The notes: generated from the letters alone by a model not told the origin. A stretch of DNA of 30,330 nt from CAVAWX01 sp963614215 (GCA_963614215.1 CAVECB010000022.1:1-30330), one strand, 5' to 3'. Shown: positions 13,723 to 21,322, counted from the stretch's first letter. Translations and numbers: made by a program.

Positions 13723-16323
13723 ATGGACATCCAGGCACGCGACATACATGTGGACGGCATCGTGCAGGGAGTGGGCTTTCGCCCCTTCGTGGCGCGGCTT
13801 GCCCGTGTGCGAGGTTTGCGCGGTTGGGTGAAAAACGCGCCCGACGGCGTCGACATCCACGTCGAGGCGTCCGCAGCACTGAACGGTGAAACAAACAGCG
13901 CGGCGGGCGTGGATGCGAAAAGGGCGCTCGACGCGTTTGCAAAAGCCCTGCGTACGCAGGCGCCTGCTGCCGCGCGCATCGTCTCGCTGGATGTATGCGA
14001 GGCCGCAGCACAGGGCGCCAGCTCCTTCGAAATCCAGCCTTCCGCGCACGACGGCGCCTCATCGACGCTCGTTTCCCCCGATCTTGCCACCTGCGACGAG
14101 TGCCTGGCCGAGCTCTTCGATCCGGACAACCGCCGCTACCACTACCCTTTCATCAACTGCACGAACTGCGGGCCGCGCTTCACCATCATCGACGAGCTGC
14201 CCTACGACCGGCCGGCCACCTCGATGCGCGGTTTTGCCATGTGCCCGACATGCGCCGCCGAATACGCCGACGAGACCGACCGCCGCTACCATGCCCAGCC
14301 GGATGCCTGCTTTGCCTGCGGACCTGCGCTGTGGTTTGCCGAGGGCGCAGGCGGCGACGTGCAGCACGCGGGCAGCTCTCGCGCAACATCCGACGCGCTC
14401 GTCAAGCGCACGGCAGCCGCGCTGGCAAGCGGTGAAATCGCCGCCGTCAAGGGGCTGGGCGGCTGGCACCTTGCCTGCAACGCCCACGACGAGAAGGCCG
14501 TGGCCACGCTGCGCGCGCGCAAGCGCCGCCCGAGCAAACCTTTGGCCGTTATGGTGAAAGACCTCGCCGCGGCGCGGAGGCTGTGCCATGTGGGCAAAAA
14601 GGAAGCCGCGCTGCTCGCATCGCCTGCCCGCCCCATCGTCTTGCTGAAAAGGCTCGACGGCGCAGGTCTTGCGCCTTCCGTGGCAGGCGTCCTGCCCGAA
14701 ACCGGCGTCATGCTGCCCGCGACGCCCGTGCAACACCTGCTCTTCGACGTGCTGGGCGACAGTGCTGTGCTCGTCATGACCAGCGGCAACCGCAGCGGCG
14801 AGCCGATCGTGGCAGACGATGCCGAGGCGCTCGACGCGCTTTCGGGCATCGCCGACGTCTTCTTGGGAAACGACCGGCCCATCGTAGCCCGCTACGACGA
14901 TTCGGTGCTGCGCGTGCAACACAAGGCAGACGACGCGGGTGATGAAGACTCGCACACAGATGCTTCCGACGCCGGCTTTCCCCAGCTTGTGCGCCGTGCA
15001 CGGGGATACGCGCCGATGCCGCTATTCGTGCAGGCGCCGCACGGCGAGGATGGCGCGGGCGAGGACGGCGCAAGCGTGGCGGGCGCAAGCAGCACGCGCC
15101 CCTTCACCATATTCGCCGCCGGCTCCGAGCAAAAGGCCACCTTCGCCTATCTCGCACCCGTGCCCGGCCATGCAGGCGGCCAAGGCGGTGAAGACGGCGG
15201 CACGGCAGGAACTGCGGCCAGCAGCGAGCGCGCCTGGGTCTCGCAGCATCTGGGCGACCTGGAGCATCTGGGCGCCTGGCAGGCCTGGGACCAGGCCAGG
15301 GCGCGCTACGAGCAGCTTTTTAACCTGAAGGCAGACGCACTGGCCTGCGATCTTCACCCCGAGTATCTCGCGGGCAAATGGGCACGCGAGCAGGCGCAAA
15401 AAGCGCAGCTGCCGTTGATCGAGGTGCAACACCACCACGCGCACATCGCCGCCGTCATGGGCGAAAACGCGCTATCCGGGCGGGTGCTGGGCGTGGCGCT
15501 CGACGGAACGGGCTACGGACCGGACCACACGATATGGGGCTGCGAGCTGCTGGATGCCTCCCGCGACGGCTACGAGCGCTTGTGGCATTTGCCCGCGTTT
15601 TCGTTGCCGGGAAGCGCAGCTGCCGTGCTCCATCCCGAACGCAGCGCTTTTGGGCTGCTCTTTGCCCGCAGCGCCGAGCCCATCGCCGCCGACGACCCGG
15701 CCGCCTGGATGAACTCCGTCTTCACCATGGAAAACCCGCAATGGCGCCCCTTCCTCGACGCGCTGGAAAATCGCGAGCTCTATGCGCAGATGCTGAAGCG
15801 CCGCCTGAACAGCCCGCGTTGCAGCTCGCTCGGACGCTTCTTCGACGCACTCGCCGCCCTGCTCGGACACGCACGCGGGCGCATAGGCTACGACGGCGAG
15901 CCTGCCTGTCTGCTCGAGGCGGCCGCCTTGCGCGAACTGGAAAACGGCGAGGCCTCCCTGCCCGTCGCCGCAAAGATCGCCGACGAGGCTGCGGCATGCC
16001 GCGCGCGCCTTGGCGCAGGGCAACCGCTCACAGCTTTCACCGTCCACCTGCTCGTGGCGCAGACTATCATCGAGGCCTGCGAGAACGCCCGCGAGGCCAC
16101 GGGGCTTGGGCGAGTTGCCCTAGGCGGCGGGTGCATGGTCAACCGCATTGTCCGAAAGCTGCTCGTTGGCGGCCTCGGGCAGCGCGGCTTTGCCGTATAC
16201 GAAAACATCGAGCTCGCGCCAAACGACGCGTGTTTGTCCTACGGGCAGGCGATTGTCGCGCGGACGCGGCTTTCAAGAGGAGGGGCGCATGTGCCTGGCA
16301 ATACCGGCAAAAGTGCTGGATAA
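13723..16323 (+). CDS. hypF: Carbamoyltransferase HypF
   Basis: 866 aa. It makes a carbamoyl-adenylate from carbamoyl phosphate and passes the carbamoyl to HypE, the first step to the CN ligands of NiFe-hydrogenase. Domains in order: acylphosphatase (5-95; GFRPF with R20, and N38), two C-x2-C-x18-C-x2-C zinc fingers (C124/C127/C146/C149 and C174/C177/C196/C199), a YrdC-like domain (about 225-435; KRRPSKPLAVM, MTSGNRSGEPI) and a Kae1-like domain with VQHHHAHIAAVMGE (H570-H574) and LDGTGYGPDHTIWGCE. It is roughly 100 aa longer than usual because of acidic or Gly-rich inserts near 400-415, 440-458 and 483-500. No ribosome site is seen; CACAAT lies six bases before the ATG. Confidence 0.98.
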   Translation: MDIQARDIHVDGIVQGVGFRPFVARLARVRGLRGWVKNAPDGVDIHVEASAALNGETNSAAGVDAKRALDAFAKALRTQAPAAARIVSLDVCEAAAQGASSFEIQPSAHDGASSTLVSPDLATCDECLAELFDPDNRRYHYPFINCTNCGPRFTIIDELPYDRPATSMRGFAMCPTCAAEYADETDRRYHAQPDACFACGPALWFAEGAGGDVQHAGSSRATSDALVKRTAAALASGEIAAVKGLGGWHLACNAHDEKAVATLRARKRRPSKPLAVMVKDLAAARRLCHVGKKEAALLASPARPIVLLKRLDGAGLAPSVAGVLPETGVMLPATPVQHLLFDVLGDSAVLVMTSGNRSGEPIVADDAEALDALSGIADVFLGNDRPIVARYDDSVLRVQHKADDAGDEDSHTDASDAGFPQLVRRARGYAPMPLFVQAPHGEDGAGEDGASVAGASSTRPFTIFAAGSEQKATFAYLAPVPGHAGGQGGEDGGTAGTAASSERAWVSQHLGDLEHLGAWQAWDQARARYEQLFNLKADALACDLHPEYLAGKWAREQAQKAQLPLIEVQHHHAHIAAVMGENALSGRVLGVALDGTGYGPDHTIWGCELLDASRDGYERLWHLPAFSLPGSAAAVLHPERSAFGLLFARSAEPIAADDPAAWMNSVFTMENPQWRPFLDALENRELYAQMLKRRLNSPRCSSLGRFFDALAALLGHARGRIGYDGEPACLLEAAALRELENGEASLPVAAKIADEAAACRARLGAGQPLTAFTVHLLVAQTIIEACENAREATGLGRVALGGGCMVNRIVRKLLVGGLGQRGFAVYENIELAPNDACLSYGQAIVARTRLSRGGAHVPGNTGKSAG

Positions 16324-16555
16324 AAAAGAAAACGGGATGGCCGAGGTCGACATCCTCGGGGTGGTGCGCGAGGTGTGCCTCGATCTTGTGCCGCGCGCCG
16401 AGGAGGGCGGATACGTACTCGTGCACGCGGGATATGCCATCGAGGTGGTAGACGAGCGCTACGCGCAGGAAACTCTCGACCTCATCCGCGAGATGCCCGA
16501 CCTAGTGGACGCCGACCATCCCGGCATGGGCGGCGGCGCTATCGCGGCAGGCTAA
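16289..16555 (+). CDS. hypC: Hydrogenase maturation chaperone HypC
   Basis: 88 aa. HypC carries the Fe(CN)2CO intermediate with HypD and delivers it to the large-subunit precursor. The N-terminus MCLAIPAKV exposes the essential Cys2 once Met is removed; the conserved HAGYAIEVVDE segment follows. The start at 16289 is set by AGAGGAGGGG and by the family's invariant N-terminus, although the frame is open further upstream. The gene overlaps the 3' end of hypF by 35 bases in a different frame, implying coupled translation, and is 13 nt before hypD. Confidence 0.97.
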   Translation: MCLAIPAKVLDKKENGMAEVDILGVVREVCLDLVPRAEEGGYVLVHAGYAIEVVDERYAQETLDLIREMPDLVDADHPGMGGGAIAAG

Positions 16556-16568
16556 AAGGGAGGCGGGC

Positions 16569-17675
16569 ATGGCGCTTGACTTGACGGCGTTTCGCGACCC
16601 GGCGCTTGGGCGCGATTTGATAGAAGCCATACGCGAGACAGCGCCGCGTGCGGCGCAAAAATGCGGCGGCACGGTGCACCTGATGGAGGTGTGCGGCACG
16701 CATACCGTGGCCATCGCGCGCAACGGTTTTCGCTCCATCTTGCCCGACTGCGTGAAGCTGGTGAGCGGGCCTGGCTGCCCGGTATGCGTGACGGCCAACG
16801 TCGACATCGACACCGTCATCGCGCTGGCTCGCATCGACGGTGTCGTCTTGACGACCTTCGGCGACATGAAGCGCGTGCCCGGCTCGACCAGCTCGCTGTC
16901 GGCCGAGCAGGCGGCCGGGCGCGACGTGCGCATCGTGTACTCGCCGCTTGATGCGCTCAAAATTGCCGCCGACAACCCGGACCGCGAGGTCGTGTTCGTG
17001 GGCGTCGGCTTCGAGACGACCACCCCGTTGGTCGCCGCTGCGGTGCGTCGCGCCGAGGCGATGGGGCTGAAGAACTTCAGCGTGTTTACGGCGCACAAGA
17101 CCGTGCCCGCCACGCTGGCCGCGCTCGTGGACGACCCGGAGGTTGCGCTTGACGCCCTCATCTTGCCGGGACACGTCTCCACCATCATCGGGGTGAAGCC
17201 CTACGAGTTTTTGGCCGCCCAACACGGCATTCCGGGCGTGGTCACCGGCTTCGAGCCCATCGATTTGCTCAGCTCGTTTCTGCTGCTGCTCAAGATGCTC
17301 GCCGAGGGCACGCCCAAGGTGGTAAACGACTATTCCCGCGCCGTCGCCGATGAGGGCAACGTCACCGCGCAAGAGGCGATCGCCGAGGTCTTCGAACCGT
17401 GCGATGCCGTCTGGCGCGGACTTGGTCTCATACCCGGCAGCGGGTACACGTTGCGCGAGAAGTACGCCGCCTTCGATGCGGTGAAGCGCTTCTCGCCTGC
17501 GGTGGAGTCAACCGTCGAGCCGCGCGGCTGCCGCTGCGGCGACGTGCTACGCGGCTGCATGGCGCCCGACGAGTGCCCCCTGTTCGCAAAGGCGTGCACG
17601 CCCGAAAACCCTGTCGGTCCGTGCATGGTCTCCAGCGAGGGCAGCTGCGCCGCCTTCTACAAATACCTGCGATAA
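16569..17675 (+). CDS. hypD: Hydrogenase maturation factor HypD
   Basis: 368 aa, normal for the family. HypD is the iron-sulfur scaffold on which the Fe(CN)2CO group is built together with HypC and HypE. Key positions present are C42 in MEVCGTHT, C70 and C73 in SGPGCPVC, GVGFETTTP, GHVSTIIG and TGFEPID. The C-terminal cluster ligands are in GCRCGDVLRGCMAPDECPLF and KACTPENPVGPC. It follows hypC by 13 nt. The next gene is a toxin-antitoxin pair, so hypE, hypA, hypB and the hydrogenase itself must be elsewhere. Confidence 0.98.
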   Translation: MALDLTAFRDPALGRDLIEAIRETAPRAAQKCGGTVHLMEVCGTHTVAIARNGFRSILPDCVKLVSGPGCPVCVTANVDIDTVIALARIDGVVLTTFGDMKRVPGSTSSLSAEQAAGRDVRIVYSPLDALKIAADNPDREVVFVGVGFETTTPLVAAAVRRAEAMGLKNFSVFTAHKTVPATLAALVDDPEVALDALILPGHVSTIIGVKPYEFLAAQHGIPGVVTGFEPIDLLSSFLLLLKMLAEGTPKVVNDYSRAVADEGNVTAQEAIAEVFEPCDAVWRGLGLIPGSGYTLREKYAAFDAVKRFSPAVESTVEPRGCRCGDVLRGCMAPDECPLFAKACTPENPVGPCMVSSEGSCAAFYKYLR

Positions 17676-17737
17676 AGACGCTGCCGCGCGCGGCACACCG
17701 CACCACAACGACGGCAAAACGCGCCTGATAAAAACGC

Positions 17738-17757
17738 CCTCCGACTTGTCGAGAGGG
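17738..17757 (-). terminator. Candidate minus-strand terminator in the hypD/antitoxin gap
   Basis: The hairpin CCCTC(T)CGAC-AA-GTCGGAGGG on the minus strand is followed by CGTTTTTATC. On the plus strand there is no T-run after the stem, so only minus-strand transcripts would end here. No minus-strand gene lies just upstream apart from rplA, beyond the toxin-antitoxin genes. Confidence 0.5.
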
Positions 17758-17795
17758 TCTGCATGCATCATTAGGTGCGTTTTCTTCAACACGAT

Positions 17796-17823
17796 TGCAG
17801 CCTGTGTCGTGGTGACTATAATG
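17796..17823 (+). promoter_or_regulatory. Promoter of the toxin-antitoxin operon
   Basis: TTGCAG (17796-17801) and a consensus TATAAT (17818-17823) are separated by 16 bp. The expected start is near 17830, about 38 nt before the antitoxin ATG. Confidence 0.7.
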
Positions 17824-17841
17824 AAGACCGTAATTAAGTAC

Positions 17842-17852
17842 CGAATTTCGGA
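17842..17852. promoter_or_regulatory. Inverted repeat, candidate autoregulatory operator
   Basis: CCGAATTTCGG is a perfect 5-1-5 palindrome just downstream of the promoter. An imperfect palindrome GTAATTAAGTAC (17831-17842) touches it. Phd/YefM antitoxins usually repress their own promoter by binding such palindromes; occupancy here is inferred. Confidence 0.45.
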
Positions 17853-17867
17853 CTTCGAGGAGCGGAC

Positions 17868-18167
17868 ATGACAGCAATCTACCCTTCGACAGCGCTCAAA
17901 AACCAGCAGCGCGAAATCAAGGCAGCAGCAGACGGCCAAATAGTCCACATCACGGAAAACGGCTGGGGGAAATACGTCTTCATGTCGGAAGATGTGCTGA
18001 AGCAGACCGTCGAGAAGGCCGTCGAAGAAGCGCTCTACGAGCAACGCCTCTCAGACGCGCTCTCCGCTTCTCGCAAAGATTTCGAGGAGGGAAGGTTCTA
18101 CTCCTCGCGCGAAGACCTATGTGCCGCGGTGGCGAAAAAGCGCGAGGCTTTCCATGCCGCGGCTTGA
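17868..18167 (+). CDS. Phd/YefM-type antitoxin
   Basis: 99 aa, with GAGGAG before the ATG at 17868. The N-terminal part (STALKNQQREIKAAADGQIV, HITENGWGKYVFMSEDVL) follows the Phd/YefM fold pattern of a small DNA-binding dimerisation domain. The C-terminal half (about 50-99) is charged and helical, as expected for the toxin-wrapping tail. It overlaps the downstream toxin gene by 14 bases, the usual antitoxin-first order. The family is inferred from pattern and context; RelB-like is the alternative. Confidence 0.8.
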   Translation: MTAIYPSTALKNQQREIKAAADGQIVHITENGWGKYVFMSEDVLKQTVEKAVEEALYEQRLSDALSASRKDFEEGRFYSSREDLCAAVAKKREAFHAAA

Positions 18168-18423
18168 ATTCTCTGAACGCTTTGCCGACGACCTGCTCCT
18201 CGTTGCATCCGAGAAACTGGAATCTCGGATTTTCTCCACCCTCGACCACATCGAAATGTTCGGAGAGTTCGGGAGCAAGAACATCCCCGACTCCATACGC
18301 CAGAAATTCGGTGAAGGGGTGCGCAAGGTCGCGCTCAACCCCTTCGACCTCGTCTACACCTACTACCCAAGTCGCGATTTGGCGCGCATCGAGGCTCTTG
18401 TGCACCAGAAGGCCGCATGGTAA
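18154..18423 (+). CDS. RelE/ParE superfamily toxin
   Basis: 89 aa from the ATG at 18154, which lies inside the end of the antitoxin gene; the open frame extends further upstream but the MPRLEFSERFADDLLLVA start fits the family. The fold pattern is helix-helix followed by a C-terminal beta sheet: VRKVALNPFDLVYTYYPSRD then LARIEALVHQKAAW. RelE-type members cut ribosome-bound mRNA and ParE-type members poison gyrase. The short late strand (VYTYY, IEALVHQK) suggests a RelE-like fold but does not settle which. It is followed by a clear terminator. Confidence 0.8.
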   Translation: MPRLEFSERFADDLLLVASEKLESRIFSTLDHIEMFGEFGSKNIPDSIRQKFGEGVRKVALNPFDLVYTYYPSRDLARIEALVHQKAAW

Positions 18424-18442
18424 CTGTCTTGCCTGCATATGA

Positions 18443-18472
18443 AAACGCGGGCCGCACATGCAGCCCGCGTTT
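18443..18472. terminator. Bidirectional terminator between the toxin and rplA
   Basis: AAACGCGGGC and GCCCGCGTTT form a perfect 10-bp stem around a 10-nt loop. T-rich tails follow on both strands (TTTCATTT on plus, TTTTCAT on minus). It serves the converging toxin-antitoxin and ribosomal-protein transcripts. Confidence 0.85.
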
Positions 18473-18519
18473 CATTTCCCTCTATACATGCACGCGTCAA
18501 AAGCGCGTGTGGTGCGCCC

Positions 18520-19227
18520 CTAGGCTTCGGTGTAGCCCTTCGTCACGTCGGGGTTCACGGGCACGCCCGGGCCCATCGTCGATGACACCGAGACGCTCTT
18601 CACGTAGCGACCCTTTGCCGCGTTCGGCTTGGCGCGCAAAATCTCGTCGTAGAGGGCGCCGTAGTTTTCGGCCAGCTTCGCCGGCTCGAAGCTTGCCTTG
18701 CCGATAATCACATGGCAGATGCCGAAGCGGTCGGCGCGGTACTCCACCTTGCCGCCCTTCAAGTCGGCCACGGCCTTGGCCACGTCCTGCGTGACGGTGC
18801 CGAGCTTGGGGTTGGGCATCAGGTTGCGCGGACCCAAGACCTTGCCCAGACGCCCAACCTTGCTCATCATGTCCGGTGTGGCCACCGTGGCGTCGAAGTC
18901 AATTTTGCCGGCCTGCACGTCGGCGACCAAATCGTCCGAGCCCACGATATCGGCCCCTGCCGCCTGAGCCTCCTTGGCCTTCTCGCCTTCCGCAAACACT
19001 GCCACGCGCACGGTCTTGCCCGTGCCGTTAGGCAAGCTGATCGAGCCGCGCACCTGCTGGTCGGCCTGGCGCGTGTCGATCCCTAGGCGGAAGTGCACCT
19101 CGACGGTCTCGTCGAACTTGGCCTTCGCGTTGTCCTTCACGAACTGGACGGCCTCAAGCGGGGTGTAGAGCTTGTCCGCTTCAACCTTTTCCGCGACCTC
19201 GCGGTAGTTCTTTCCGTGCTTTGCCAT
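18520..19227 (-). CDS. rplA: Large ribosomal subunit protein L1
   Basis: 235 aa from the ATG at 19227, with AAGGAGG nine bases upstream; a TTG six bases earlier is in frame but too close to the ribosome site. L1 binds 23S rRNA at the mobile stalk and often represses its own operon. Family blocks visible are MAKHGKNYREVAEKVEAD, the central FAEGEKAKEAQAAGADIVG, MMSKVGRLGKVLGPRNLMPN (given here without the next residues) and KGRYVKSVSVSSTMGPGV. It is the last gene of the secE-nusG-rplK-rplA run; rplJ and rplL do not follow, as the next gene is the convergent toxin. Confidence 0.98.
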   Translation of the reverse strand: MAKHGKNYREVAEKVEADKLYTPLEAVQFVKDNAKAKFDETVEVHFRLGIDTRQADQQVRGSISLPNGTGKTVRVAVFAEGEKAKEAQAAGADIVGSDDLVADVQAGKIDFDATVATPDMMSKVGRLGKVLGPRNLMPNPKLGTVTQDVAKAVADLKGGKVEYRADRFGICHVIIGKASFEPAKLAENYGALYDEILRAKPNAAKGRYVKSVSVSSTMGPGVPVNPDVTKGYTEA

Positions 19228-19287
19228 TTCCAAAAACCTCCTTCGTGGTGCAGACGAGCCGCTTCACGCGCACTCTCCCACTCTCAT

Positions 19288-19312
19288 GCGGCCCTTCCTC
19301 GTGAAAGGCCGC
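19288..19312 (-). promoter_or_regulatory. Hairpin in the rplK-rplA gap
   Basis: The minus strand folds as GCGGCCTTTC-ACGAG-GAAGGGCCGC, a 10-bp stem containing one G-U pair. There is no T-run, so it is not a simple terminator. It could be a processing site or a regulatory structure between the two ribosomal-protein genes; a role in L1 autoregulation is only a possibility. Confidence 0.4.
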
Positions 19313-19339
19313 GGATTACCCTGCAAACCGGGCGACGCG

Positions 19340-19777
19340 TTAGTCGAGCGCGCCCTCTTCGATGGTCACGCCCATGGAGCGCGCCGTGCCCGCGACGATC
19401 TTCATCGCAGCCTGCACATCATTGGCGTTCAGGTCGGGGAGCTTCGTCTCGGCAATCTCTTGCAGCTGTGCCTTGGACAGCTGGCCCACCTTCTCGCTTT
19501 GCGGCACGGCCGAGCCGCTCTTCAGCTTCAGCGCCTCTTTGATGAGCACAGCAGCCGGCGGCGTCTTGGTGATGAAGTCGAAGGTCTTGTCCTCGTAGAC
19601 CGTAATCTCGACCGGGATGATGGTGTTGCCCTTGTCCTGCGTCGCGGCGTTGAACGCCTGGCAGAACTGCATGATGTTCACGCCATGGGCGCCGAGAGCC
19701 GGGCCGACCGGGGGAGCCGGGTTTGCCTGGCCTGCGGGGATTTGAAGCTTGATGATGCTATCTACTTCTTTTGCCAT
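19340..19777 (-). CDS. rplK: Large ribosomal subunit protein L11
   Basis: 145 aa, normal length. L11 forms the GTPase-associated centre with 23S rRNA and is needed for the stringent response. The N-terminal domain has IKLQIPAGQANPAPPVGPAL and GAHGVNIMQFCQAFNAAT. The C-terminal rRNA-binding domain has FDFITKTPPAAVLIKEAL and ends GTARSMGVTIE. AAGGA precedes the ATG by eight bases. It is separated by 136 nt from nusG and 112 nt from rplA. Confidence 0.98.
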   Translation of the reverse strand: MAKEVDSIIKLQIPAGQANPAPPVGPALGAHGVNIMQFCQAFNAATQDKGNTIIPVEITVYEDKTFDFITKTPPAAVLIKEALKLKSGSAVPQSEKVGQLSKAQLQEIAETKLPDLNANDVQAAMKIVAGTARSMGVTIEEGALD

Positions 19778-19864
19778 TGCCTTGTCCTTACTCGTTCGCG
19801 CAAACGCCGAGGCGCTGCGCGGCTTTCACTCTCTATGGAAAACGCGCCCTTTCGCGCGAGAAGC

Positions 19865-19883
19865 CCGCCCTCCACATGGGCGG
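19865..19883 (-). promoter_or_regulatory. Hairpin in the nusG-rplK leader
   Basis: CCGCCC-ATGTGGA-GGGCGG on the minus strand, about 90 bases before rplK. No T-run follows, so a leader or processing structure is more likely than termination. Confidence 0.35.
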
Positions 19884-19913
19884 CACGCGAGAGGATGCGC
19901 GAGTTCTTTCACC

Positions 19914-20456
19914 TTAAATCTTTGCCACCTGCTCAAACGACAGCTCGACCGGCGTCTCGCGGCCGAAGATGCTGACGAGTACCTTGACCTTGCCGGACTC
20001 GGGGCTGACCTCGGAAATCGTGCCGTCGAAATCGGCCAAAGGCCCCGAGACGACGCGCACAACCTGGCCTTCCACCAGATCGGTCGTGGTCTTTTTCGGG
20101 ACAGCGGCGCCGTTTGCATGTGCACTGCGCTTGGTCATCTTGTCGAATTCCTCGCGCGAAAGCGGCTCGGGCTGGCCTTCAGCGCCGACGTAGCCCGTCA
20201 CGCCGTTGACGTTGTGCACGGCCACCTGCGTGCGGTCGTCGAGGTCCATGCGCAGCAAGACGTAGCCGGGAAAGACCTTCTTCTCGGTCGTCACGCGCCT
20301 GCCGCCGTCGCGGATCTCGGTGACCTCCTCGGTGGGAATCAGCACCTCGAAGATGTTGTTCTCGAAGCCCTGGGTCGCAATCATGCGCTCGATGTTTTGC
20401 TTGACCTTGTTCTCGTACCCGGAATAGGTATGGATGACGTACCACTTCTTTGACAT
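19914..20456 (-). CDS. nusG: Transcription termination/antitermination factor NusG
   Basis: 180 aa. NusG binds RNA polymerase and couples it to Rho or the ribosome. The N-terminal NGN domain starts KKWYVIHTYSGYENKVKQN and includes KKVFPGYVLLRMDLDD. The C-terminal KOW domain has VEGQVVRVVSGPLADFDGTI and KVLVSIFGRETPVELSFEQV. Length and order match the ordinary bacterial protein with no extra domain. It is 17 nt after secE. Confidence 0.98.
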   Translation of the reverse strand: MSKKWYVIHTYSGYENKVKQNIERMIATQGFENNIFEVLIPTEEVTEIRDGGRRVTTEKKVFPGYVLLRMDLDDRTQVAVHNVNGVTGYVGAEGQPEPLSREEFDKMTKRSAHANGAAVPKKTTTDLVEGQVVRVVSGPLADFDGTISEVSPESGKVKVLVSIFGRETPVELSFEQVAKI

Positions 20457-20473
20457 GAAAACCTACTCCCCGC

Positions 20474-20914
20474 TTATGCCAGGCCGGCAATCCAGTCCAG
20501 CGGAATGACGACGATGTTGTCGATGATGGCGATATAGACGCCGAAGAAGATGAGCGCGGCCACGACGATGAGGCTCGCGTTAATCAGCTCCTGGCGGGTC
20601 GGCCAGGTAACGCGCCGCATCTCGGCACGCACTTCGCCGAGGTAGTTCTTTATGCGGGTGAAGATGCCGACCTTCTTTGGCTTGCCGTTAGCATCGCGTG
20701 CCGGCGTCTGCTTCGAGGCGGACGTGGCAGCGGCCTTTTGCGTGGGCTTTTTCTTTGCGTAGATGGAGGTTTCCGTGCCGGTCTTGCCGGTCTTCTTGCG
20801 GGACTTCTCGGACTTTGCCTTGGCCGCCTTCGCGCCCTTGGTGTCCTTCGACGCATCCTTGCCGGCGATGCCCTTAGCACCCTTGGCAGTGTCGTCGTTC
20901 TTTTTCAAAGCCAT
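20474..20914 (-). CDS. secE: Preprotein translocase subunit SecE with long basic N-terminus
   Basis: 146 aa from the ATG at 20914. The C-terminal 65 residues are canonical SecE: an amphipathic helix (YLGEVRAEMRRVTWPTRQEL) followed by one membrane helix (IVVAALIFFGVYIAIIDNIV). The N-terminal 80 residues are a low-complexity Lys/Ala/Gly/Thr tail (KGAKAAKAKSEKSRKKTGK and similar), much longer than in single-helix SecE proteins of about 60 aa but of a kind seen in actinobacteria. SecE clamps SecY in the protein-export channel. The ribosome site is weak (GGAAAG at a long spacing). It lies between tRNA-Trp and nusG. Confidence 0.95.
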   Translation of the reverse strand: MALKKNDDTAKGAKGIAGKDASKDTKGAKAAKAKSEKSRKKTGKTGTETSIYAKKKPTQKAAATSASKQTPARDANGKPKKVGIFTRIKNYLGEVRAEMRRVTWPTRQELINASLIVVAALIFFGVYIAIIDNIVVIPLDWIAGLA

Positions 20915-21032
20915 AGTAGAAAACTTTCCATCCGTCGTGCGTTCATGGACGCATGCCGTATGCAGCATGCGTTGTTCTCTGATGCGGCAACGGCTTGAAA
21001 CGGGCCGTCGCACATATCTCGCGTTTCGCATC

Positions 21033-21109
21033 TGGCAGGCCAGGAGGGACTCGAACCCCCAACATCCGGTTTTGGAGACCGGCGCTCTACCAATTGGAGC
21101 TACTGGCCT
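21033..21109 (-). tRNA. tRNA-Trp (CCA anticodon)
   Basis: A full cloverleaf with acceptor stem AGGCCAG/CTGGCCT, anticodon loop CTCCAAA (anticodon CCA), T-loop GGTTCGAGTCC, discriminator G73 and an encoded 3' CCA. It lies between rpmG and secE, a common place for tRNA-Trp. Confidence 0.97.
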
Positions 21110-21146
21110 GTATGCCGTATGCGAACAGTGCTACAGATTAGCACAC

Positions 21147-21299
21147 CTAGCGGGTCTCGCGGTGCAGAGTATGGTGCCCGCACCACTTGCAGTATTTCTT
21201 CGTCTCCATGCGGTCGGGAGTGTTTTGCTTGTTCTTCTTGGTCGTGTAGTTGCGGCGCTTGCACTCGGTGCAGGCCAGCGTGACCAGGGTTGCTACCAT
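21147..21299 (-). CDS. rpmG: Large ribosomal subunit protein L33, zinc-binding form
   Basis: 50 aa: MVATLVTLACTECKRRNYTT at the start, and NTPDRMETKKYCKWCGHHT then LHRETR at the end. The two CxxC pairs (C10/C13 and C37/C40) mark the zinc-containing (C+) paralogue. AGGAGGAAGAA sits directly before the ATG. It follows tuf and its terminator hairpin and precedes tRNA-Trp and secE, the order seen in many Gram-positives. Confidence 0.97.
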   Translation of the reverse strand: MVATLVTLACTECKRRNYTTKKNKQNTPDRMETKKYCKWCGHHTLHRETR

Positions 21300-21322
21300 T
21301 TCTTCCTCCTAAAGCGCAAACC

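Noticed and set aside
16148..16288. 47-codon extension upstream of hypC
   Set aside because: It lies within hypF, has Ser/Arg-rich shadow composition, and would hide the essential N-terminal MCLAIP of HypC.
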